Assembly: GCA_034189325.1 (NCBI GenBank)
Contig: JAXHUM010000100.1
Span: 1 to 36,910, forward strand
Direction: 5' to 3'
Source: JAXHUM01 sp034189325
Lineage (GTDB): Bacteria; Desulfobacterota; DSM-4660; Desulfatiglandales; Desulfatiglandaceae
Length of the DNA: 36,910 nucleotides
Of this stretch, positions 15,238-22,800 are shown piece after piece. A program made the translations under genes and the position numbers. Positions within the stretch are counted from its first letter, which is position 1. Each line of letters starts with the position of its first letter. The notes under the pieces were generated by a model. It worked only from the letters and a program-made list of their open reading frames with translations. It did no database searches and had not been told where the DNA came from.

Positions 15238-16677
15238 TTAGCCCTTTACGACGCCAAGGGGCCGGAGACGAGCGACCTTGACGGCCAGATCAGCACCATG
15301 TACTACCTCCACCACCTGTGATACATCTTTATAGGCCTCTGGCATTTCTTCCTGGAGGGTTCTTTTACCTCTGGATTGCACAAAAATTCCTTTGTCCTCC
15401 AATTCACGATGTATTGCCCGGCCTTTTGCCATTTTGGAGGCTTTAGTCCGACTTAGGAGACGACCGGCCCCATGGCAGGTCGATCCAAAACTCTGATCCA
15501 TGGCTCCTTTGGCCCCGGCGAGGACGAATGAATATGTCCCCATATCGCCGGGGATTAATACAGGTTGACCCGCATGACGATAGGCGTCGCAGAGAAGAGG
15601 GTGCCCAGGAGGGAGGGCGCGGGTCGCACCTTTTCGATGGACACAGAGCGTGATGTCGTTTCCCTGTACTGTATGGATTTCTTTTTTCGCGATGTTGTGG
15701 CACACATCGTAGAGGAGCCTCATACCTAGGTCTCTTGGTCCTATGGAAAGGGTCTTCAATAGGGTTTCTCCGGTCCAGTGCATCAAGATCTGACGGTTGG
15801 CCCAGGCATAATTTGCTGCACATGCCATAGCCCCCAGATAGCGTTGACCGAGAACTGATGTGAGATAAGAACAGGCCAACTGCCTGTCAGGGAGTTCAAA
15901 GGGCCTTGCTGGCGTCTGCCGGGTCATCTCCTTCAGGAAATCGTCGCATATCTGATAACCGAAGCCCCGTGAACCGGTGTGAATGGCAAGGGTCACTTGA
16001 CCTTCGAAAAGACCAAAAACCTTGGCTTTTTTAGGATCATATATTCTGTCAACAACCTCTATTTCGAGGAAGTGATTTCCAGAGCCGAGCGTGCCCAATT
16101 GGCTTCTGCCTCGCTTAACGGCCCGTTCGCTCAGAAGCGATGGATCCGCACCTTCCATGGTGCCGTGATCTTCCGTTCTTTCAAGGTCTTGAGGCTCTCC
16201 GAACCCATTTTTGATTGCCCAGGCCGCTCCCTGTACCGCCACATCGGCCTCATCCCTTTGTGACAGGCGAATGGAGCTTGTCGAGCCTATGCCGCAAGGG
16301 ATATTTTTGAAGAGGGCGGAAACCAGTTCTTTTATCATGGGTTGGATCTCGTCGGCCCTCAGTAGGGTGGTCATTAGCCTGCAACCGCAGTTGATATCGT
16401 AGCCTACCCCTCCCGGCGAAACAATGCCTTCGGACATGTCAAAGGCTGCCACACCTCCGATGGGGAAACCGTATCCAAGATGTATATCGGGCATCGCTAA
16501 CGATTGCCCGACTATGCCGGGTAATGTGGCCACATTGGCCACCTGATGCAGGCTCTGATCGTTTTGGGCCTCTTTGATCAATGTTTCGTTTGAAAAAACC
16601 ATGCCTGGTACACGCATGGCACCGGTCTTTGGAATAATCCAACGGTGTTTGTCGAGCTTTTCGACTTTTATATCCAT
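15238..16677 (-). CDS. rtcB: RtcB, tRNA-splicing/RNA-repair ligase
   Basis: This 479-residue Mn2+/GTP-dependent ligase joins 2',3'-cyclic-phosphate (or 3'-phosphate) and 5'-OH RNA ends. The metal and nucleotide residues are visible: the cysteine in DINCGCRLM and the histidines in GSGNHFLEI, IHTGSRGFG and VCHNIAK. The guanylylated histidine sits in STCHGAGRLLSR near the C-terminus. Length is normal for the archease-dependent class. The ATG follows a GAGGTG site. It lies downstream of the archease gene on the same strand, separated by 169 bases, so the two probably act together. No RtcR regulator or sigma-54 promoter is seen nearby. Confidence 0.95.
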   Translation of the reverse strand: MDIKVEKLDKHRWIIPKTGAMRVPGMVFSNETLIKEAQNDQSLHQVANVATLPGIVGQSLAMPDIHLGYGFPIGGVAAFDMSEGIVSPGGVGYDINCGCRLMTTLLRADEIQPMIKELVSALFKNIPCGIGSTSSIRLSQRDEADVAVQGAAWAIKNGFGEPQDLERTEDHGTMEGADPSLLSERAVKRGRSQLGTLGSGNHFLEIEVVDRIYDPKKAKVFGLFEGQVTLAIHTGSRGFGYQICDDFLKEMTRQTPARPFELPDRQLACSYLTSVLGQRYLGAMACAANYAWANRQILMHWTGETLLKTLSIGPRDLGMRLLYDVCHNIAKKEIHTVQGNDITLCVHRKGATRALPPGHPLLCDAYRHAGQPVLIPGDMGTYSFVLAGAKGAMDQSFGSTCHGAGRLLSRTKASKMAKGRAIHRELEDKGIFVQSRGKRTLQEEMPEAYKDVSQVVEVVHGADLAVKVARLRPLGVVKG

Positions 16678-16846
16678 ATCAACACCTCATTGATGTGGTT
16701 AGCATTGAGTAAGATGATCTGTGATGGGTGTGAAAACCCAAAAGCGGGGCCGCGAGGCTTCGGGAGAACTAAACAACGCGCTTTTAAACAATGACTCATA
16801 GGGTATTGTAGCCCGTGAGTAGAGATATTTGAACATGAGTGATTCT

Positions 16847-17275
16847 TCAAAGATCGAAGATGATCCTGGCTTCCCAGCCATCGGCTTTTTCCCTCACTTC
16901 GATCTGGTGATAGGTAACTGCCTTGATCTCGCGGAGCGGATGATGTCTGCTCGGGTCAAAGGGGACCGTTTCAAGCAGGGCTTTCAGATGAAATGGGGAA
17001 ATAGAATCAATGTGAGCGTTTGTCACGATGCGGTCTTCTCCTACAAAGAGATAGAGTATTTCGCCGAGCCACCTGACCAACAGGTCGGCGTAGTCTTCGC
17101 CGGAGACAGTGAGTTCGATTGTCTCGGTTTCCTTGATAGGGGCGCTCGTGACCATAATATGCATCATTGCCGAACCCGCCGTCTTGAAGAGAGATTCAAT
17201 ATTCGATCCACCGACAACAATACCTAGATCGGCAGTGTGGTTGAGGAGAGTATATTTTGGTCTGTCCCAATCCAT
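16847..17275 (-). CDS. Archease, RtcB activator
   Basis: This 142-residue protein is an archease. The family promotes multiple turnover and guanylylation of RtcB. The N-terminal YTLLNHTADLGI, with the metal-binding aspartate of HTAD, and the segment ADLLVRWLGEILYLF are family hallmarks. The C-terminus AVTYHQIEVREKADGWEARIIFDL contains the conserved closing aspartate. I chose ATG 17275, which begins MDWDRPKY just before the conserved fold. An in-frame ATG at 17311 is also possible, and neither has a strong ribosome-binding site. It is divergent from the Cys-rich gene (60 bases between starts) and upstream of rtcB. Confidence 0.92.
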   Translation of the reverse strand: MDWDRPKYTLLNHTADLGIVVGGSNIESLFKTAGSAMMHIMVTSAPIKETETIELTVSGEDYADLLVRWLGEILYLFVGEDRIVTNAHIDSISPFHLKALLETVPFDPSRHHPLREIKAVTYHQIEVREKADGWEARIIFDL

Positions 17276-17335
17276 CGGAGAATCATAACGTCTTAATATC
17301 ACGTTGTCCATTGCATTGCTGGAGGAAAATAACAT

Positions 17336-17614
17336 ATGAAATGTGCCTTTTGTGGTGAAAATATCCCCAAAATAGAAAAAATAGGAAGAAATGATACCTG
17401 CCCCCATTGCAGTAAAGATCTTCGTTGCTGCAAACAGTGCAAGTTCTATAACTCCCATGCGTATAATGACTGTCAGGAGGTTGCAGCAGAGCGGGTTATA
17501 GATAAAGAGAGGGCCAATTTTTGTGATTATTTTATGCCGATCGGTTCTTCAAGTAAGAAACTGAACAGGAAGGAGGAGGCAAAAATGGCCCTGGAGGCGC
17601 TCTTCAAAAAGTGA
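17336..17614 (+). CDS. Small cysteine-rich zinc-ribbon-like protein (92 aa)
   Basis: This 92-residue cytoplasmic protein has nine cysteines. C3-x2-C6 and C22-x2-C25 look like one zinc ribbon. C31, C32, C35, C46 and C63 look like a second metal site. The segments CKQCKFY and DKERANFCDYF look like a pattern I associate with small conserved bacterial proteins of unknown role. The start has a clear GGAGG site 8 to 9 bases upstream. Its promoter region is shared with the divergent archease gene, which could hint at an RNA-related role, but that is only context. I cannot assign a function. Confidence 0.82.
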   Translation: MKCAFCGENIPKIEKIGRNDTCPHCSKDLRCCKQCKFYNSHAYNDCQEVAAERVIDKERANFCDYFMPIGSSSKKLNRKEEAKMALEALFKK

Positions 17615-17630
17615 TCTAGAGCCGAAACCG

Positions 17631-17658
17631 GATCGACACCGACAGGGGTGTGTCGATC
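17631..17658. terminator. Inverted repeat between convergent genes, possible bidirectional terminator
   Basis: GATCGACAC and GTGTCGATC form a perfect 9-base-pair stem with a 10-base loop. It sits 16 bases past the Cys-rich gene stop and in the gap before the convergent AOR gene end. No T-run follows, so intrinsic termination is not assured. The remaining gap (17659-17823) shows nothing else clear. Confidence 0.45.
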
Positions 17659-17823
17659 TGCGAGGGTGGCTTCATCATCCCCCTTAGGTCAGTTTATCAG
17701 GTCACAAGGCGGATTATAATAGACAAGAAGTGGGAAGAGTTCTCTCAGTTTGACCGAACTTTCATTATTCTTCGGCGTAGGCATCGGTCCTCTCCAGGAT
17801 CCTGAAAAGAACTGTAGTATGAA

Positions 17824-19746
17824 CTAAATGAGACCTGAGGCCTCCAGACCGTCAGCTACCCAGGAGAGCCTCAATGTTTCCAGTTTCTTCCTGATAGGTA
17901 TGCCTGTCTTGGAATCCCAGCCGCGCTCATCATAATAGTCATCCAAGAGTTTCTCTATGTCCGTCGCCTTGATGTCCTGAGTCCTATAGTAGTTCTTTAG
18001 GTTGTGGATTTCGCCTCCTACTTCCAGAGGCTGAAGCCAATTATCCGGAATCCTGTCGTCTTTGCGGTCGAACCCCGCCCTCGCATTGAGGGCCTTCCAT
18101 AGATTCCAGGCCCTTTCGCCGAACAGTACGAGTTTATCTCGACTTGTCTCGATACCGGTCAGGGCGGAATACATTTCAGCGAGTATATCAATGTCGTAGA
18201 ATCTGCTTATATACAGACGCTGACACTGGCTGAGACTGTTGTAGACGGAAGAATAATCCTCCCCATACCGGGTTAACCTGCCAACATTGAAGGCGTCGGA
18301 AGTGAAGATCCGTTCTATCGCTTCATTTGGAACTCCCTGTTTATGGGCCTGCTTGACCCAGCCCTGGATCGGCATCATTGGGTTGTATGCGGAAGCCCCG
18401 AAGTAACCCTGAAAACATATGCCGCCTCTAGGGCTCGTTATGGCGGAGAATTCCATTGTCCCTAAACCCTTGAGCCTCGGCTCGGCAAAGGCACAGTAGC
18501 CCTTGATGGTAGTGGCGTACTTCTCGTCTTTGCCCATGATCTTGAGGGCCTGTTCGGTTCCTTCGGCCAGAATTTCCCCAAATCCCTCCCGATAGGCAAT
18601 CATCCTTAGGAGTTCAAGGACGGTCTCGATGTCCCGTTTGAGTTCAAGACCTCCTGTGTCCGCCTTGGTGATAATTCCCTTTTCATACAGATCAAGCATG
18701 ACGGGTAATACACCTCCACCAAAGAGCATGTTATGGTGGTCCAGACCGTATCTATTGGCCGCGTCCTCGTACCTAACATGATTCTCGTAACCCTTTAGGG
18801 AATCTTTGGCCTCAAAGCCTTCCCACAGCCCCATGAAAGCTGTCATGTAGGAACTGATGCGAGTCTCACCACTGAAATAATCAACACGCTCCTTGTCTGC
18901 CATGGGGCAGGTCGGACAGGCAATTCCTTTCCTGAAACCCTTATGTATGTCACTGATTTCATTCTGGTCCCAGGCAAAGCCGCCGCCCAGTCCGACCCAT
19001 CCGCTTGTCAAGGCGATCGCTCCCCGCTCAACAAATTTGGGACGATGATGATACTCCATTATCCTGTTCAACACCTGATCAATCGCTTTCTGGAGTCTTC
19101 TTCGATCAGCGATTTCAATCGGCTTTGAGCCCTGCTCAGCCACTATTGCCTTCAGATTTTTCGAACCCATGACCGCCGGCCAACCACCGGCGCCCAAGCC
19201 ACCTCCTTTATCGAGAAACGTCACCGACACCTTGACGAGGTTCTCTCCCGCCTGTCCAATGGGTATAATACTGCATGGGTCATGACGCTCTGTTAATACG
19301 TCAATCGTCTCGAAATTATCCATTCCCCATAAGTCTTCGGCATCGCACAAATCTGCCCCGTCGTCTGTAATCCGGATGTACACGGGTCTTTCTGATTTAC
19401 CGGTTATGACAACATGATCGTAACCTGAGGATTTCAGCATATGAGTAAATCTGCCGCCTGCGGCGCCCGTGTCAAAACAGCCGTTCAGCGGCAATTTCGT
19501 AGTGAATGTCAGCTTTGATCCACCGGGGATATGGGTGCCACCGAAGGGGCCGGCATTGAGGATCAGGGCGTTTTCAGGAGAGAGGGGATCAGCCTCAGGC
19601 GGTATGATATCCCATGCCAGCTTCTGACCAATGCCCCATCCCCCTAAAAGATCCGTTACCAGGTTGTCATTCAAATGTTCTTCGATGATCCGACCGCTCG
19701 TCAAATCAACATACAAAATCCTGCCTGCATATCCTGGAATTCCCAT
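17824..19746 (-). CDS. Tungsten aldehyde:ferredoxin oxidoreductase family enzyme (AOR/BamB-like)
   Basis: This 640-residue enzyme belongs to the tungstopterin AOR family. Members oxidise aldehydes to acids (or reverse this) with ferredoxin, and a subgroup (BamB) reduces benzoyl-CoA. The N-terminal domain is typical (GYAGRILYVDLTSGRI, then LLGGWGIGQKLAWD), as are LILNAGPFGGTHIPGGSKL, MGSKNLKAIVA and the C-terminal YYDERGWDSKTGIP. The Fe-S site reads C277-x2-C280-x3-D284, with C508 in NSLSQC, so the third expected cysteine is Asp. The ATG is one base beyond the ferredoxin stop; the longer frame into the ferredoxin gene is not needed. It is slightly longer than Pyrococcus AOR (about 605 aa). The substrate is unknown. 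Context with an HGD-D protein suggests acyl-CoA or aromatic chemistry rather than simple aldehyde removal. Confidence 0.93.
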   Translation of the reverse strand: MGIPGYAGRILYVDLTSGRIIEEHLNDNLVTDLLGGWGIGQKLAWDIIPPEADPLSPENALILNAGPFGGTHIPGGSKLTFTTKLPLNGCFDTGAAGGRFTHMLKSSGYDHVVITGKSERPVYIRITDDGADLCDAEDLWGMDNFETIDVLTERHDPCSIIPIGQAGENLVKVSVTFLDKGGGLGAGGWPAVMGSKNLKAIVAEQGSKPIEIADRRRLQKAIDQVLNRIMEYHHRPKFVERGAIALTSGWVGLGGGFAWDQNEISDIHKGFRKGIACPTCPMADKERVDYFSGETRISSYMTAFMGLWEGFEAKDSLKGYENHVRYEDAANRYGLDHHNMLFGGGVLPVMLDLYEKGIITKADTGGLELKRDIETVLELLRMIAYREGFGEILAEGTEQALKIMGKDEKYATTIKGYCAFAEPRLKGLGTMEFSAITSPRGGICFQGYFGASAYNPMMPIQGWVKQAHKQGVPNEAIERIFTSDAFNVGRLTRYGEDYSSVYNSLSQCQRLYISRFYDIDILAEMYSALTGIETSRDKLVLFGERAWNLWKALNARAGFDRKDDRIPDNWLQPLEVGGEIHNLKNYYRTQDIKATDIEKLLDDYYDERGWDSKTGIPIRKKLETLRLSWVADGLEASGLI

Positions 19747-19747
19747 A

Positions 19748-20008
19748 TCAAGCGGCCTCCTGGGCTTTCTTCTGAGTGAGAGCACCATAAAAACATCGCC
19801 TGGCACAGATGCCGCAATTATCACAATCTTCGGTAAAAGATATTTCAAATTCAGTATCTTTGTTGACGAGCCTTCTTATCTTGATCCTGGCCTTTGACAG
19901 GTTGACAGCTTTTTCAAATCTTAAGGAACAGTATAATTGGCACGTCAGGCACCCGTAGCATCTTGAAGAATCGCTCATAATTGGGAGCGCCTTTTTCTTG
20001 ACTGTCAT
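19748..20008 (-). CDS. Two-[4Fe-4S] ferredoxin-like small subunit
   Basis: This 86-residue protein has two classical cluster motifs of the form C-x2-C-x2-C-x3-C: RCYGCLTCQLYCS near residues 17-27 and DCDNCGICARRCF near 62-72. A basic segment of about 34 residues separates them. It is cytoplasmic, with no Tat or Sec signal. The usual proline after the last cysteine is missing in both motifs (Ser and Phe instead). GAGGAG lies about 7 bases before its ATG. It lies one base upstream of the AOR start and 52 bases downstream of the HGD-D stop. It is very likely the dedicated electron carrier or small subunit of the AOR, like the Fe-S subunits of bacterial AOR and BamC. Confidence 0.93.
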   Translation of the reverse strand: MTVKKKALPIMSDSSRCYGCLTCQLYCSLRFEKAVNLSKARIKIRRLVNKDTEFEISFTEDCDNCGICARRCFYGALTQKKAQEAA

Positions 20009-20060
20009 GAGAGATCTCCTCGGTTGGTAGTCCTGAAAAGTGGAGAAGTTAGAGGTCTGT

Positions 20061-21458
20061 CTAGGCCGCCTCTTGAACCTTGTTCAATTTTAAAAGTTCA
20101 GCAAAGGTCTCGACCCTCGTCCTCACCTGCTGCGTGCTGTAATCGCGGGAGTCATAGATATCATATTCCAGCAATAAAACCGGTATCCCCAGATCCTCTT
20201 CCAATGATCTCTTTGCCATCATCGGTGGTGTGGCGGCAGGGCGGCATGAAAAAGGAAAATTCAGAATGACTCCGTCAATTTTCCATCTCTCAGCTATCTC
20301 CTTCATGTAAGCGATATATCCTGAGGCACTATGAAAAGCCCCCCGTCTTAACATGGCCTCTCCAATACGTCCGCCGAAATCTCTTAGATGCGTCTTTTCC
20401 ATTTCCCTCGGGATGAGCCAGTTCAAGCTGCACACAGGTGCGGCGATCCCCAGCTCATGAGTGATCAGGTATGAGAATTCAGGGTCAACCCAAGAGGGCA
20501 GCATAATGATGACCCTTGGGGCTCCCTTAGGGGTGGCTCCTTTGCCTGCCTTGACCATCTCTTTCACTTCACCATGAAGGATTTTGAGGGCCTCGGCACC
20601 CTCGTTAACAAATCTTTTCATCGGAGAGATGACCATGAAGAACGGGAGCAGAATCCCGTTTGATGGAGTCAGAGGCACCGGGTCGGCCCTCATCAGTTCG
20701 ACAATATTGAGATAGGCAAACCATCCCTTCCCGTTCTGCTTAAAGGCGGCGCTCTTGGCTTCCTCCGTCAATTTAAGACCCATTATTTTTTCAAATTCTT
20801 TCATGGATCTGTCGATCTCTGCACCAAAATACTTTGCATCCCGCATTTCTATGTTAGGGTATTCGTCCCAATCAGGTTCATAGCACCGATCAATAAATAT
20901 GTTGGGCACACCGTGGATCTCGTGAATCAATTCATCTGTTTTAGGAGCTTGATCACAAAAAAAACCGGTCGTCAAGGTCACGTCAGGTACTGGGACAATA
21001 CCCTTTGTTATACCTCCAAGCCGGGCCTGCAAGAGACCGCAGTGTGCGAGCCCAGGCCCCATTCCATTCGTCTCCGCCGCTTCCAGAACCGGGTTGATGG
21101 CTCCAAAGATACTTCCCATAACCACTTCAAGTATTACCTCAGGGGCGCAGACATAGACCTCCTCCGATGTGAATAATGCTGAAAGACCAAATTGAGTTAC
21201 CGACGGATAAATGGTGTAGGCTACCTTCTTCCCGTCTTCTTTCGCCAACACCATATCACTGAATTCCTTCATCCAAATGCCCAGACATTTCCGGATCCCA
21301 AGCAGCTCGATATCGAAATGCTTCCTCACCCTCTCGATAGCCCTTTCAATGTCTTCGGAACCCAGCCCCGCGATCTCAAGCGCTCTTTCGATCCTTCTCT
21401 TTTCGTTGTCCATATCCATCTTGTCAAAACCACACAATTCCAGTAAATTATCCAGCAT
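20061..21458 (-). CDS. 2-hydroxyacyl-CoA dehydratase / benzoyl-CoA reductase D-component family (HGD-D) protein
   Basis: This 465-residue protein belongs to the HgdB/BcrB-BcrC family. Its members bind [4Fe-4S] or double-cubane clusters and do one-electron chemistry on acyl-CoA thioesters. Three cysteines sit in family-like positions: C140 (AHCGLLQAR), C168 (GFFCDQAPKTDE) and C405 (FPFSCRPAA). C58, C104, C192 and C343 are additional. Only one such subunit is encoded, where classical enzymes use two, and no ATPase activator is adjacent. I chose ATG 21458 for its GGAGG site 8 bases upstream. The open frame extends to 21572, and an alternative ATG at 21512 would add an N-terminal C-x2-C-x-C segment (CRFCYC). 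It is the first gene of the operon with ferredoxin and AOR. Substrate unknown. Confidence 0.87.
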   Translation of the reverse strand: MLDNLLELCGFDKMDMDNEKRRIERALEIAGLGSEDIERAIERVRKHFDIELLGIRKCLGIWMKEFSDMVLAKEDGKKVAYTIYPSVTQFGLSALFTSEEVYVCAPEVILEVVMGSIFGAINPVLEAAETNGMGPGLAHCGLLQARLGGITKGIVPVPDVTLTTGFFCDQAPKTDELIHEIHGVPNIFIDRCYEPDWDEYPNIEMRDAKYFGAEIDRSMKEFEKIMGLKLTEEAKSAAFKQNGKGWFAYLNIVELMRADPVPLTPSNGILLPFFMVISPMKRFVNEGAEALKILHGEVKEMVKAGKGATPKGAPRVIIMLPSWVDPEFSYLITHELGIAAPVCSLNWLIPREMEKTHLRDFGGRIGEAMLRRGAFHSASGYIAYMKEIAERWKIDGVILNFPFSCRPAATPPMMAKRSLEEDLGIPVLLLEYDIYDSRDYSTQQVRTRVETFAELLKLNKVQEAA

Positions 21459-21516
21459 CTCCCGGTCCTCCCTTGCAATTGGTTGACAATAACAGAAACG
21501 ACATTTTTGCATTTTT

Positions 21517-21545
21517 AGTATATTTTGGCAGGAGTAGTGTGTCAA
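21517..21545 (-). promoter_or_regulatory. Strong sigma-70-type promoter of the HGD-D/ferredoxin/AOR operon
   Basis: On the minus strand TTGACA (21545-21540) is separated by exactly 17 bases from TATACT (21522-21517). Start of transcription is expected near 21510, leaving about 50 bases of leader before the ATG at 21458. The -35 is perfect and the -10 has five of six consensus bases. The -35 forms one end of the inverted repeat described next. Confidence 0.78.
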
Positions 21546-21588
21546 ACAAAATAGCCCGCGATCAGAATTCATCCTATTTTGCTTGACA
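21540..21588. repeat. 15-bp inverted repeat overlapping the -35 element, candidate operator
   Basis: The arm TGTCAAACAAAATAG (21540-21554) is repeated in inverted form as CTATTTTGCTTGACA (21574-21588), with 14 of 15 positions complementary and a 19-base spacer. Centre-to-centre spacing is 34 bases, about three helical turns. The left arm contains the operon -35. A second outward-facing TTGACA in the right arm has no good -10 downstream. The arrangement suits a dimeric regulator bound to two sites. Confidence 0.65.
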
Positions 21589-22101
21589 TGATCTAGAATG
21601 TATCTTATCCGATTGACTCATCGTTCATTCAGGCGTTTTGACCCATAGTTGAGTAACCCATTACAGAGCAGAGGAGATGCCCCAAAGAAGAACTCTATAT
21701 ATAGACATCCCAGGGGAATACCCCGAGACCCAAGGAGGTTTTTCCTTAATCTCGAACACAGACAGAAGACCCACAGGGACAGGTCTTCCTGCCCTGTTTG
21801 GAGGAACTGAAAGGTTTTCTGTTTTCCGGCATGGTGTTAAGGATTGTCAAAAGGTGCAAACCCGCTGGAAAAATCGCTCCTCCGGACTGAAGGGGTTCTA
21901 TTTTCGTATTGGAAAAGGACAATAGACGCCCCTATCCACTCGCGATGAAGAGCTAACCGACTCTTTCAATTCAAGATCCAGGCATTGGGAATAATAAGCG
22001 CAGGACTATGCTTGGCGTTTCGAGAATTGTTTTCTTGGAGTATAGAGCGGAAAACAGGTTTATGGAAAGAATTTCGATGAACAGCTTTAGAGAGGAGATT
22101 T
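21589..22101. other. 513-base region without a clear gene; strong hairpin at 21773-21797
   Basis: No protein I can support lies here. The open frame 21677-21925 (plus) has no ribosome-binding site of quality and an unconvincing composition. Nucleotides 21773-21797 form a strong stem (ACAGGG, one bulged A, CAGG; loop TCTT; CCTG, CCCTGT), 10 base pairs in all. A GGGG-AATA-CCCC hairpin lies nearby at about 21713-21724. The region could carry a leader or small RNA transcribed toward the HNH gene, but no known RNA family was recognised. Confidence 0.4.
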
Positions 22102-22515
22102 ATGATGGACTTTGATGGTGAGAGGCCTCCCAAGCCTCGAGGCTCTCAATTGACCAAGGAAGAGAGGAATCGAATCGTGGCGCAGGCCCGTCAGGCCCAG
22201 GATGAGCGGATGAAAGGCTATCGGGAGCGGTCACTGAGGATTCATCCCTGGGTGTGCGCCCGTTGCGGAAGGGAATTCACCAACAAGAACCTCCATCTTC
22301 TTACTGTTCACCACAAAGATCACAACCATGACAATAATCCTCCAGACGGGAGCAACTGGGAGAATTTGTGCATCTATTGCCACGACAACGAGCACAGTCG
22401 ATACATCGATCATGTGCCCGGTGACACGGGAAAGAGCCCTGACAAAGAAGTTGCTCCGGTTACGCACCGGCCTTTTGCCGCCCTTGCCGACATGCTCAAG
22501 AAAACAGAGAAATAG
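22102..22515 (+). CDS. HNH endonuclease-family protein (YajD-like)
   Basis: This 137-residue protein has an HNH nuclease fold with structural zinc. C52-x2-C55 and C90-x2-C93 bind zinc. The catalytic beta-beta-alpha part is HHKDHNHDNNPPDGSNWENLC (residues 70-90, with H70/H71, D73, H74 and the asparagine of the ENL segment), followed by H94 and H98. It matches the small YajD family, whose cellular role is unclear, and it lacks any restriction or homing partner nearby. A GAGGAG site precedes two adjacent ATGs (22102 and 22105); either could be used. It stands alone, with 285 bases to the MFS gene, and those bases show nothing definite. Confidence 0.9.
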   Translation: MMDFDGERPPKPRGSQLTKEERNRIVAQARQAQDERMKGYRERSLRIHPWVCARCGREFTNKNLHLLTVHHKDHNHDNNPPDGSNWENLCIYCHDNEHSRYIDHVPGDTGKSPDKEVAPVTHRPFAALADMLKKTEK

Positions 22516-22800
22516 CCTTATCCATTCGTCAGCCTGCTTCTGCAGGCCGGTGGAGAGCGAGTCTTTTGTTGCGACATGGGCAGTATCGGGCGAATAGAGA
22601 ACTTGGAACATTAGGTGCCGACTAAAGGCGGGCCTAGCCTGTCACCTGCAATGAACATCCAAGCGCAGCATTACGGAGAGTGCCGAGGGAAGGACATTTA
22701 AATGTCATTTTCCGATCGAGAACTCATCCTTGCAACAGACGCATCGCTGACAAAACGCCTCTGAAAAAATCAAAGGAGACTGAAAGGAGAGGGAAGAAAG

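Noticed and set aside
16829..17227. 132-codon plus-strand frame opposite archease
   Set aside because: Shadow of the archease gene, whose minus-strand product has clear family motifs.
21677..21925. 82-codon open frame (plus) in the gap upstream of the HNH gene
   Set aside because: The region is hairpin-rich, the amino-acid pattern is not protein-like, and no family or good ribosome-binding site supports it.
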